From the NCBI GenBank assembly GCA_022448995.1, contig JAKVCT010000023.1, positions 1-35,418 of the forward strand: a stretch of 35,418 bases of DNA. The letters are read 5' to 3'. This stretch comes from Saprospiraceae bacterium (lineage in GTDB: Bacteria > Bacteroidota > Bacteroidia > Chitinophagales > Saprospiraceae). The position numbers and the translations under genes were made by a program. Below are positions 24,883 to 33,138 of this stretch, piece after piece. Under the pieces are notes generated by a model. It worked only from the letters and a program-made list of their open reading frames with translations, made no database searches and was not told where the DNA came from. Positions within the stretch are counted from its first letter, which is position 1. Each line of letters begins with the position of its first letter.

Positions 24883-24924
24883 TATGTAATAGGAGTGTTC
24901 TAATCCAATAAAAACGTAGAAGTA

Positions 24925-26055
24925 ATGTCAAGAATTAGTTGGATCTTATTGATAGGTTTAGGTTTATTTTTATTCATGAGTTTTGGGATAAAAACCAAAC
25001 CTCAGTTTATTGTAGATAAGCAAACACCAATTTGGGATGTCTTGGTAAAATTAGGCAAGATTAAGACCAATATGCTAGATACAACTCAACAATACTCTAT
25101 AAGAAAAGGAGAAGAATTAGTCTATTTTGGGCAAACTACAGATTTTAGAGGTAGATCTACTCCACGTATTAGTAAAAAACTAGTATGTTCTGCTTGCCAT
25201 AGTACAGAATCAGAATACGGAATGGCTGAAATGTATGATCCTCAAGTTCGCCTAGAGTATTGTGATTCTCTTGATCGTCCTTTTTTGCCAGCCTCTCCTT
25301 TATTTGGGATGATCAATCGACGCTATTTTTTTAATGGAGATTATATTACACTATTCCAAACCGATAATCAAAAACTCAAGAAAGATGCACATCTGGATAT
25401 TCGATCTGCTATCCAATTTTGCAATCAATATATAGCTCGTGGACGCGAGCTAAAAGAATGGGAAGTTGAATCTATTATTGCCTTTTTATGGACGCTAGAA
25501 CTCAAAATAGGAGATTTAAATTTGTCTGAGACAGATCTAAGCAAAGTGCAATTTGCTATTGATAATAACCGTAGTAATGCACGTGCAGTAGATATTATGC
25601 GTCGCCACTACCCAGAAATTTATCCTGCTAGCTTGGTGCCTCCTCAAGAAATGCAAATTCGCAAGCAAACCTCTCCTGTTCTCAATGATTTCACCAATGG
25701 TAAAAAAGTGTATCAAAGAAGTTGTTTGCATTGCCATGAGAATAAAAGATATTCTAATCTTAAATTGGATATGGAGCCTTCTAGTTTCAAGTTCTTGAAA
25801 AAACACCTTGACGATACTTCTCGCCACTCTATGTATAATGTAATTCGTTATAGCCCAGAATCAAAAGGATATAAACTAGGAATGCCACACTACAGTAGCG
25901 AAAGACTCAGTGATCAACAACTACAGGATTTACGCTTTTTCATTATTCAAGTTGATCGTTTAGGAGCAGAGGCATTTCCCTACTACGAAACACCTCGTGG
26001 ACCTGATGGTCGCCCACTCAAAATAGAAGAAGAGCCACAAGATAGCTTACGCTAA
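24925..26055 (+). CDS. Di-haem c-type cytochrome, paralogue of the preceding gene, 376 aa
   Basis: The layout is the same as the upstream gene: N-terminal hydrophobic segment, CSACH (C88, C91, H92), FGMINRRYFFNGDY, DIRSAIQFCNQYIARGRELKEWEVESIIAFLWTLELKIGDL, CLHCH (C267, C270, H271) and GMPHYSSERLSDQQLQDLRFFI. It lacks the second Cys of the CATQC pair (FCNQYI) and has an extra C-terminal tail rich in Pro and acidic residues. Likely a periplasmic electron carrier or subunit working with its neighbour. Followed by a good terminator at 26081. Confidence 0.75.
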   Translation: MSRISWILLIGLGLFLFMSFGIKTKPQFIVDKQTPIWDVLVKLGKIKTNMLDTTQQYSIRKGEELVYFGQTTDFRGRSTPRISKKLVCSACHSTESEYGMAEMYDPQVRLEYCDSLDRPFLPASPLFGMINRRYFFNGDYITLFQTDNQKLKKDAHLDIRSAIQFCNQYIARGRELKEWEVESIIAFLWTLELKIGDLNLSETDLSKVQFAIDNNRSNARAVDIMRRHYPEIYPASLVPPQEMQIRKQTSPVLNDFTNGKKVYQRSCLHCHENKRYSNLKLDMEPSSFKFLKKHLDDTSRHSMYNVIRYSPESKGYKLGMPHYSSERLSDQQLQDLRFFIIQVDRLGAEAFPYYETPRGPDGRPLKIEEEPQDSLR

Positions 26056-26080
26056 AATAATTTGACTAAAAAGCTCAAAA

Positions 26081-26117
26081 AAACAAAGCCCAAATGATCT
26101 TTGGGCTTTGTTTTTTT
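26081..26117 (+). terminator. Rho-independent terminator after the cytochrome pair
   Basis: AAACAAAGCCCAAA (26081-26094) pairs perfectly with TTTGGGCTTTGTTT (26100-26113), loop TGATC, followed by further T. It lies 26 nt after the stop. Confidence 0.92.
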
Positions 26118-26123
26118 CTTGTT

Positions 26124-26192
26124 GCGAGGGAATGAATTGCCTCGCTATAGATGGCAGAATGTGATCCAAAGCGAGGCAATTCATTCCCTCGC
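26124..26192. repeat. REP/BIME-like pair of inverted 23-bp palindromic units
   Basis: A 23-bp unit (26124-26146) is exactly inverted at 26170-26192, with a 23-nt spacer. Each unit is itself a small palindrome (GCGAGG...CCTCGC). This is the architecture of bacterial REP doublets. The same lead-in (TTTCTT, GTTGCGA) reappears at the very end of the window (35407-35418), suggesting another copy begins there. No RAYT transposase gene is in the window. Confidence 0.7.
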
Positions 26193-26300
26193 CAAATAAT
26201 CTTTTGATCTTCCAGATCAGACTTCACCTTTTTTTTAAGTAAGTGGACAAAAGAAAGCATAGAATGGTTCGATAAAGATTTTTTTAGAAAACAAGGCAAA

Positions 26301-26416
26301 AACCACGAAGTGCTCAGCGAAGCTAAACATAGGGATAGCCACGAAGTGGTCAGAGGCGAAGCCGACTAGTGGCAAGCTCTGTTGCCACCCAGAGCTATCA
26401 CGAGGCTTTTTAACGC
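26301..26416 (+). repeat. Double mini-hairpin repeat and cloverleaf repeat copy A
   Basis: 26301-26329 is a double mini-hairpin with both stems intact (CAC/GTG, AGC/GCT). 26331-26400 is the cloverleaf: GATAGC (26334-26339) closes with GCTATC (26394-26399) around CCAC-GAA-GTGG, GGC-GAA-GCC and GTGGCA...TGCCAC, followed by ACGAGGCTTTTTAAC as in the repeat at window start. Intergenic region 26056-26476 has no gene. Confidence 0.75.
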
Positions 26417-26476
26417 CGATTTCGGAAAAAAGATTATCGAACCAAATACGATTAATTTTGGTTAGTTACTTAATTC

Positions 26477-27166
26477 CTATGGAATCAGCTCATTCAATAC
26501 ATCCCCAATACCAGCCTGCACCCAAGCACGCAACTGTTCTTCCAAGTCAGGAAACTCATTAGGCGTATAGGTTCTAGCAATCTTACCTTTATCCAAATGA
26601 CTAATCTTATCACAGATACTCGTCAAAGAATGAATAATATGCGAAGAAATGATAATGATCTTTCCCGAAGCTTTTAATTTTTTCAATAAAAAAGCAATCT
26701 TCTCATTGCTCTCTACATCCACCCCATTAAAAGGTTCATCTAGAATTAGAATTGGACGATCCAAAGCTAGAATTCCCATAAAAGCTAACTTTTTCTTCAT
26801 TCCAGTAGAATAATTATCAATAAAACGATCTAGAGGTAATTCAAAAACCTCATTCCAACGATCTACCTGAAATGCTTTGTTTCGAGTAGTCATCAGCTCT
26901 AAATACTCCTTTCCTTTCATGTAAGGATAGAAATAATTTTGTGTTTCTAAAAAAGCAATACTTTGACTACTAACCACATTATTTTTATATAAACACTGCC
27001 CCGATAGAGCAGATAAATGTCCGTAAATTGTCTTAAAAAATGTCGTTTTTCCTGCACCATTCATCCCCAAAACACCATGAATCTCTCCCTCATGGAAGGT
27101 CAAGTCTAATCCATTTAAAATGGTTTGTTGCCCATAAGCAACTTCTAATTGTTCTATCTTAAGCAT
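26477..27166 (-). CDS. ABC transporter ATP-binding protein, 229 aa
   Basis: Walker A GMNGAGKTT (34-42), signature YSTGMKKKLAF, Walker B LILDEPFNGVD and H-loop SSHIIHS are all present, so ATP hydrolysis is expected. The single-domain length is usual for exporter ATPases of the ABC-2/YthP type. Its ATG overlaps the end of the membrane-protein gene by 8 nt, so translation is likely coupled. Substrate unknown. Confidence 0.85.
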   Translation of the reverse strand: MLKIEQLEVAYGQQTILNGLDLTFHEGEIHGVLGMNGAGKTTFFKTIYGHLSALSGQCLYKNNVVSSQSIAFLETQNYFYPYMKGKEYLELMTTRNKAFQVDRWNEVFELPLDRFIDNYSTGMKKKLAFMGILALDRPILILDEPFNGVDVESNEKIAFLLKKLKASGKIIIISSHIIHSLTSICDKISHLDKGKIARTYTPNEFPDLEEQLRAWVQAGIGDVLNELIP

Positions 27167-28121
27167 AATAATGAGTTAAACGTTTCTGTGCACGAAAAGC
27201 TAAAATGATTAACCAAACCACAGCCGCAGGTGCTAAAAAAGGAGTAAAATAAGGTACTACGAAACAAGCCATAAATAACCCTAGCGAAAGTTGATTATGC
27301 ACACGTTCATAATCTGGATGATAATTGGCATATTTATAACACAAACCAAATAGAATAATCAATTGGCCAACTAAGGCAACTACTGGCAATAGGTACCAAT
27401 ATGATCCATTGACAACTAAAAATAAAGTATAATGTGGTAATAAAGCTCCATGAAAATACAGGGTCATTAACTTTGTTTTTTGCCAAAGCAAACCACCTTT
27501 TTCTAGTTGTAATAATTCAACCAATTCCTTGTCCTCTATATATTCATAAGAAGCAGCTAACAACATAGCCAATACCATAACAAGAATCACTAAAACAACA
27601 GGATATTTAAGAATGAGTACACCTAAAACATACAAAAGTAAAAATATAGGCCATTGTCTTCGGATTTGGATCCGCCACTCAAATAAGGCAATTGGCAAAC
27701 GAATAATATCTTTACCAAATTGTGTAAAAAAACGACTTTTGGAACGAGCCGAAAAAAGACTAACCAATGGAATTCCAAGTATCAAAATTCCCACATTTAT
27801 CCAATCTCCCCAAGACAACATGAAACTTATTATGGGCGACATTAATATATAGTATTCTAAACTAAACACCAATATATTAGGTGTTTGGAGGGAACTCACC
27901 AAGCTATGATCTCCACGATATAATTGTAGTTGCAATAAAGAAACTAAGAAGAGAACAGCCACAGCAGGATGTGGATATTGATTAATCAAATCCAAAAGGA
28001 TCAGACTAAACATGAATACAATTGGTAGTATCAGTAGCAACACCCAACCGATACTTCGAATCATTCTGAGGGTTTGGCGACATCTAAATAGTAAGAGGAT
28101 TCTGAGTTCATTAAAAATCAT
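27159..28121 (-). CDS. ABC transporter membrane subunit-like protein, 320 aa
   Basis: This is a very hydrophobic protein with about eight predicted membrane segments (for example residues near 22-45, 75-82, 90-125, 160-190, 225-270 and 285-310) and an Arg-rich cytoplasmic loop (SARSKSRFFTQF to RRQWP). It has no ATPase motif. The 8-nt overlap with the downstream ATPase gene marks it as the permease of a two-gene exporter. Divergent from the alpha-2-macroglobulin gene. Confidence 0.7.
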   Translation of the reverse strand: MIFNELRILLLFRCRQTLRMIRSIGWVLLLILPIVFMFSLILLDLINQYPHPAVAVLFLVSLLQLQLYRGDHSLVSSLQTPNILVFSLEYYILMSPIISFMLSWGDWINVGILILGIPLVSLFSARSKSRFFTQFGKDIIRLPIALFEWRIQIRRQWPIFLLLYVLGVLILKYPVVLVILVMVLAMLLAASYEYIEDKELVELLQLEKGGLLWQKTKLMTLYFHGALLPHYTLFLVVNGSYWYLLPVVALVGQLIILFGLCYKYANYHPDYERVHNQLSLGLFMACFVVPYFTPFLAPAAVVWLIILAFRAQKRLTHYYA

Positions 28122-28268
28122 AGGACAAAAAAGTTATCTAAACTTATGTATCTTTTTCATGTTATTTTCGTAGATTTAAGAACAATGAAAGCACCAAATT
28201 GCCATAAACCACCTAGACCTTTCTATATTTTAGATCAAATCTACCATATATTCGACCACAATCTTTCC

Positions 28269-28276
28269 TATTTTTG
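28269..28276 (+). promoter_or_regulatory. Possible -7 element TATTTTTG upstream of the macroglobulin operon
   Basis: Exact match to TAnnTTTG, 113 bp before the ATG at 28389; no convincing TTG at the -33 position. The divergent gap 28122-28388 contains no gene. Confidence 0.3.
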
Positions 28277-28388
28277 CCTATCACAAAGTTTTCACTCAAG
28301 TTTATACATAACATACATTCACATTCATCATCAGTCATTACTAAAAAACAATTTATTGGTAGAGTACCAATAATAAAACAATTCCTGT

Positions 28389-31300
28389 ATGCTTAGATAT
28401 CCTATATCTTCATTACTACTACTATGTTTACTTTTTAATATAGTAAGTACAGATTCTTATGCTCAGTTGGAGCAGCTCGAACAACGCTTGGTTGAGTATA
28501 AGCAGATCCTTAGTGATCAACGTATTTACATACACACTGATAAAATCCTGTATAACACTGACGAACACATTTGGTTCAAAGTATATATGACAGATGAACA
28601 ACTACAAACTTCTGACAAAAGTCATGGTATCTATGTAGATTTATACAACCCCAAAGGCGATCAAATAGAACGTATTTTTCTCAATTACAACCAATTTGTA
28701 GGAGCTGCTATTGGTGATTTTTATATTCCAGAAAGCTATGCAGGTGGTCTATATAAAATAAAGGCTTATACCAACTGGGGACAGAATTTGGATAAGGAAC
28801 ACATTTTTGAGAAAGAAATTGTAGTTCAGAAAGTAATCTATCCCAATTTGCTCCTAACACTAGATTATGAGATGGCATCTTATTCAGCAGGTGATGAGGT
28901 CTTCGCAAACTTGAGTATTCGCAAACTCAATGATGAACCTTATGCTAATGAAAAATTAGAGTTTGAGGTCTTATTGGATAATGGACAAAATATTAAGGAC
29001 AGTGTCCAAACTGATGGTGAAGGTAATGCCCTTATCTATTTCAAATTGCCTGATACAATTCTGAATAATAGAGCTATTCTAAATGTTAGTACCTTATATA
29101 AAAATACCAGAGAATCCATTGCTCGTCCTGTTCCACTAGTAATTCAAGCAGCAGTAGATATACAGTTACTCCCTGAAGGTGGTAATTTGGTAGCGGGTAT
29201 TCAACAAAAGATTGCTTTCAAAGCAGTGGATACTTTAGGATTTCCTGTAGAAATAAAAGCGGAGTTGAGAGATGCGCAAAATCAGGTACTTAGTGATTTT
29301 GAGTCTTACCATGATGGAATGGGAAGTTTCGTATTTACGCCTAAATCTAATCAAAAATATACCGTACACATCACACATCCTCAGCATGCTCAACAGCAAA
29401 TTGTACTACCCGATGCTAGTGGAAAAATTGGATTGAATCTGATAGACCATAATGCTAAGGAACTCAAATTAAAAATCTATACAGAGGAAGCACAAAAACT
29501 ATATGCAGTTGCTCAAATACAAGGTAAACTTCATTATAAAAAGGAGATTAATACCAACAAAGGACAAACAGACTGGATAATTCCCTTAGACAGCTTACCT
29601 ATGGGAATTGCCAAGCTAACAATATTAGATACTCAGCTTCGCCCACAAGCAGAACGTTTGGTTTTTGTCAATCAAGATCGCCAACTAGATATCAAAATCA
29701 CCAGCGACCGAAAAAAATATCTTCCTAACGACGAGGTAAGTTTACAAATTGAAGTTAAAGATGAGACAGGAAGACCTGTTGTTGGGCATTTTTCAATGGC
29801 GGTAGTTGATGATCGTAATATTCAGTATATAGATGATAAACAAGCCAATATTCTTTCCCAATTATTGCTAAATAGTGATCTAAAAGGTCAAGTACATGAG
29901 CCTAATTTCTATTTTGATCCTGAGGAAACTAAAGCAGATACAGCGCTAGATCATGTTATGCTCACACATGGTTGGAGACGTTATAATTGGGAAAAACTAT
30001 TAGAACCTAAAGCGCCTAAATTATGGAAAACTAAGCGTTTCGCCTCAGCAGATGCTTGGTGTATTCAAGGTAGTATCCATAAAGCACTTGAGCGTATTTA
30101 TCAGTATTCTAATGATGATTACAACGATTATTCTGTGGATTATATTGAGTTACCATTGGTCAAAAAACGGGTCTACCTAGTCCCTAGAAAGCCTTTCATG
30201 CGTAAAAAAGAGATTAAACAAAATGCTTTAGCCTCTACAATGACAGATGCTTACGGGCAATTTTCATTTATTCTCCATGATTATTCTTTTAGTGATCCTT
30301 ATCAAGAATGGAGTATCCATACTTGGCATAAATTAAAATCATTCTCACAAGAAACAGATCATATCCGAAAACTGGTTTACCAAATTGATTTTGATGCATG
30401 GAAGGCTAGACTAGCTGCAGAAGAACAACGTCTATCTATGGAAGAACCTCAAAAACTGATGATAAGAGAAGAGGATGCAGAAAGAAATGATCGTTATTCT
30501 AGTAATGATATCTATGTAGATTGCCTAAGAGTACTCGGAGGTTCATTTGCAAGTGGCAGTGCTAGTACACAGGCCTTGAGTTCCTCAGGTTGGGGAATGC
30601 GTAAAAGTCCAATTACTACCTATAGTCTATCGATCAGTAGTGTAACCCAACAATTCCAAACCTACTTCTTTGGTCGGGTGATCAATAGTCGCCTAGTTAT
30701 GGCCCTTACATCGGGAGAAGGTAAGATTCGCAACTCAAGCAACTACAATCCCTACTCCCTCTACAGTACAGAAGTTGCTGAAAACTATGGCACTACACTA
30801 GTAGAATATAAGCAAGCTAGGAATAATGTTATTAGCTATTACAAACCTAAAAAACATGGTTATGACAGATGGGGCTTGACACTATCACAGGATACTGATC
30901 CTAAAACTACACTATTTTGGAATCCTGATATTTTAACTGATAGTCTAGGTCAAGCTGAAATTAGTTTTTTTATCCCAAACATAAGCACAACCTACAGAGC
31001 AACTCTAGAAGGTAGAGCGCTTCAAGGTAAACTAGGTAGAGCTGAGCAAACGATTTATGTTCAACAACCTTATGAATTACAGACCAAGTTACCCTCTGTA
31101 GTAAGTGTTGGAGACACCATTGAGGTTCGTGTTATTGTCACCAATAATACACGCTCTAGCAAATCTCTAGATATTCGGATAGATGCTCCATATAACTTTA
31201 GACTACTAAAAGATTTGAAACCAGAACCACCTGTGGTAATTGAATATCTTTATGCAGAAGATGGTAGCCCCTTACCTGTTCCAGAACCTGAGCCTGAACC

Positions 31301-33131
31301 TAAGGTTGTATTGTATGTTGACAGAAATGGGGCTCTATATACTTATGACCATAACCGTAGCGTGCGTGTTGATGCAGAAAAATATACAGTAGCTACCTTT
31401 TATTATGAAGTTTCGCGTTATCAAAAATCTTCTAAATTTAGAGTTGCCGTAGCAGATTATTCTAAGTCAATTACACAAAAGGACGAATATATCAAAACTC
31501 GTAAAAATGCTTTTCCGCAACAGTTTAGTTATTCTTCTGATAAGAATGATGCACAGTTTGAAGTAACACTTCCTAAGAATAGCCGAGAGGTACATGCTCA
31601 ATTCAAGATTTTCCCAAATGTTTGGCAACAATTGGAAGATGGATTAAGCTCGATCATCCGACAGCCTTATGGATGTTTTGAGCAGGTTTCTTCTAGCAAC
31701 TATCCAAATATTATGGCATTACAAACCATGAAAATGTTAGATACCTTAAATCCTAGTGTTCGTCAAAGATCCATCAAGTTTTTAGCAAAGGGATATGACA
31801 AAATCAAAGGATATGAAACCCCAAAAGGTGGTTTTGAATGGTATGGACGTGCGCCTGGACATGAAGGATTAACTGCTTATGGTCTAATCCAGCTAGTAGA
31901 TATGAGAGAGGTGTATCCTGTTGAGCAGGAATTGATTGATCGCATTCAAAAATGGTTGTTAAATAAGCGCACTGGTTATGGTGGATTCGAGCAAATTAAA
32001 GGTAAATATGGCTTTAGTTCATCAGCTGAAGAGGTTACGAATGCTTACATTTTATATGCCTTATCTGCCGCTAAAGTTCCCGTAACAGAAATCAGTAAAG
32101 AATTGGCTACAGCAGAAAAAGTTGCTCGTGAGCGTAAAGATCTCTATCAATTAGCCTTGCTAAGTATTGCTTATTCTAACCTGAATATAAAGGATAAAGC
32201 TGAAGGTTTACTGCTTGTTATCCAAGAAGAATTGAGTACAACAGCTTTGGAAAACATTGAAGTAAGTTCTACACTAGTACGCTCCTTTGGGCGCAATCAA
32301 CAGCAAGAAACTGCCGCATTGATGCTCAGTGCTTTTTTAGCTTCTGCTAATCAAGCTGATTATCAAGCACAAATTCAAGAGCTCATCAGTTTTGTACTGA
32401 GTGGAAGAAATGGTCATGGTGGTTTTGGTTCTACTCAAGCTACGATTCTAAGCCTAAAAGCACTGGTGGCTTATCTCAATCAAAATACAAAAAAGAAAAC
32501 GGACGGCACTTGGATATATCTTCATGTAAATGATCAAATTGTAGATAGTTTGGCTTATAACCGCAAGGGAGTTTCACCTAGGCAGTCTATCTATTTAGCA
32601 ACACATCTCAAAAAAGGTCAAAAAAACCAAGTTAAAGTTACCTTTCAAGATACAAGTCAACGACTTTCCTATATGTTGTCTTCAAATTGGAATGAATTAG
32701 ATTTGCCTAAACCTAAAACACATCCTTTAGCTCAACTCGATTTTCAATTAAAACGTATTGGTGCTCATGCAAAATCCGATAGTGCACAAGTTGGTGACTT
32801 GGTGAGCATAGAAGCACAGTTGAGTAATCAAGGCAAGGAAACCATTGGTTCGCCAACTTTGGTCTTAGAACTCCCAGCAGGACTAAGCCCAGTAATTAGT
32901 CAATTAAAACAACTATCAGATCAACGCCAGATTGATTATTATGAAATCATTGATCACAAGCTTATTGTCTATTACACACACCTAAGAGCTGGTGCTAGCA
33001 AAACCTTGCGATTGGATCTAAAAGCTGAATTAGCAGGAAATTATCCACCACAGATTTGTGTAGCTTATCCTTATTATAATGATGAGTATAAAATTTGGCA
33101 AAAAACACCTAAGTTGAACATTAAACCATAA
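28389..33131 (+). CDS. Bacterial alpha-2-macroglobulin family protein with intact thioester, 1580 aa
   Basis: These are envelope protease traps: a protease cleaving the bait region triggers collapse and covalent capture through a thioester. The signal peptide ends near SYA-Q (residue 25). An MG2-type strand region starts at about 45 (IYIHTDKILYNTDEHIWFKVYM), typical of Bacteroidota forms, and MG domains follow. The A2M signature region lies near 835-900 (WGLTLSQDTDPKTTLFWNPDILTD...). The thioester site is PYGCFEQ with Cys1096, Glu1098 and Gln1099, followed by alpha/alpha-toroid helices with GGFEWYG and GYGGFEQ turns. A PEPEPEPK linker lies near 962. No lipobox, so it is periplasmic or exported. 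It overlaps in function with the barrel gene 7 nt downstream (same operon). Confidence 0.88.
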   Translation: MLRYPISSLLLLCLLFNIVSTDSYAQLEQLEQRLVEYKQILSDQRIYIHTDKILYNTDEHIWFKVYMTDEQLQTSDKSHGIYVDLYNPKGDQIERIFLNYNQFVGAAIGDFYIPESYAGGLYKIKAYTNWGQNLDKEHIFEKEIVVQKVIYPNLLLTLDYEMASYSAGDEVFANLSIRKLNDEPYANEKLEFEVLLDNGQNIKDSVQTDGEGNALIYFKLPDTILNNRAILNVSTLYKNTRESIARPVPLVIQAAVDIQLLPEGGNLVAGIQQKIAFKAVDTLGFPVEIKAELRDAQNQVLSDFESYHDGMGSFVFTPKSNQKYTVHITHPQHAQQQIVLPDASGKIGLNLIDHNAKELKLKIYTEEAQKLYAVAQIQGKLHYKKEINTNKGQTDWIIPLDSLPMGIAKLTILDTQLRPQAERLVFVNQDRQLDIKITSDRKKYLPNDEVSLQIEVKDETGRPVVGHFSMAVVDDRNIQYIDDKQANILSQLLLNSDLKGQVHEPNFYFDPEETKADTALDHVMLTHGWRRYNWEKLLEPKAPKLWKTKRFASADAWCIQGSIHKALERIYQYSNDDYNDYSVDYIELPLVKKRVYLVPRKPFMRKKEIKQNALASTMTDAYGQFSFILHDYSFSDPYQEWSIHTWHKLKSFSQETDHIRKLVYQIDFDAWKARLAAEEQRLSMEEPQKLMIREEDAERNDRYSSNDIYVDCLRVLGGSFASGSASTQALSSSGWGMRKSPITTYSLSISSVTQQFQTYFFGRVINSRLVMALTSGEGKIRNSSNYNPYSLYSTEVAENYGTTLVEYKQARNNVISYYKPKKHGYDRWGLTLSQDTDPKTTLFWNPDILTDSLGQAEISFFIPNISTTYRATLEGRALQGKLGRAEQTIYVQQPYELQTKLPSVVSVGDTIEVRVIVTNNTRSSKSLDIRIDAPYNFRLLKDLKPEPPVVIEYLYAEDGSPLPVPEPEPEPKVVLYVDRNGALYTYDHNRSVRVDAEKYTVATFYYEVSRYQKSSKFRVAVADYSKSITQKDEYIKTRKNAFPQQFSYSSDKNDAQFEVTLPKNSREVHAQFKIFPNVWQQLEDGLSSIIRQPYGCFEQVSSSNYPNIMALQTMKMLDTLNPSVRQRSIKFLAKGYDKIKGYETPKGGFEWYGRAPGHEGLTAYGLIQLVDMREVYPVEQELIDRIQKWLLNKRTGYGGFEQIKGKYGFSSSAEEVTNAYILYALSAAKVPVTEISKELATAEKVARERKDLYQLALLSIAYSNLNIKDKAEGLLLVIQEELSTTALENIEVSSTLVRSFGRNQQQETAALMLSAFLASANQADYQAQIQELISFVLSGRNGHGGFGSTQATILSLKALVAYLNQNTKKKTDGTWIYLHVNDQIVDSLAYNRKGVSPRQSIYLATHLKKGQKNQVKVTFQDTSQRLSYMLSSNWNELDLPKPKTHPLAQLDFQLKRIGAHAKSDSAQVGDLVSIEAQLSNQGKETIGSPTLVLELPAGLSPVISQLKQLSDQRQIDYYEIIDHKLIVYYTHLRAGASKTLRLDLKAELAGNYPPQICVAYPYYNDEYKIWQKTPKLNIKP

Positions 33132-33138
33132 ACTATCT

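Noticed and set aside
6803..26416. CRISPR array
   Set aside because: Repeats are dispersed, in both orientations and with irregular spacing; there are no regularly spaced spacers and no cas genes.
28146..28373. 75-codon plus-strand ORF before the macroglobulin gene
   Set aside because: It overlaps the likely promoter/5' UTR; His/Ile-rich composition of A/T-rich non-coding sequence.
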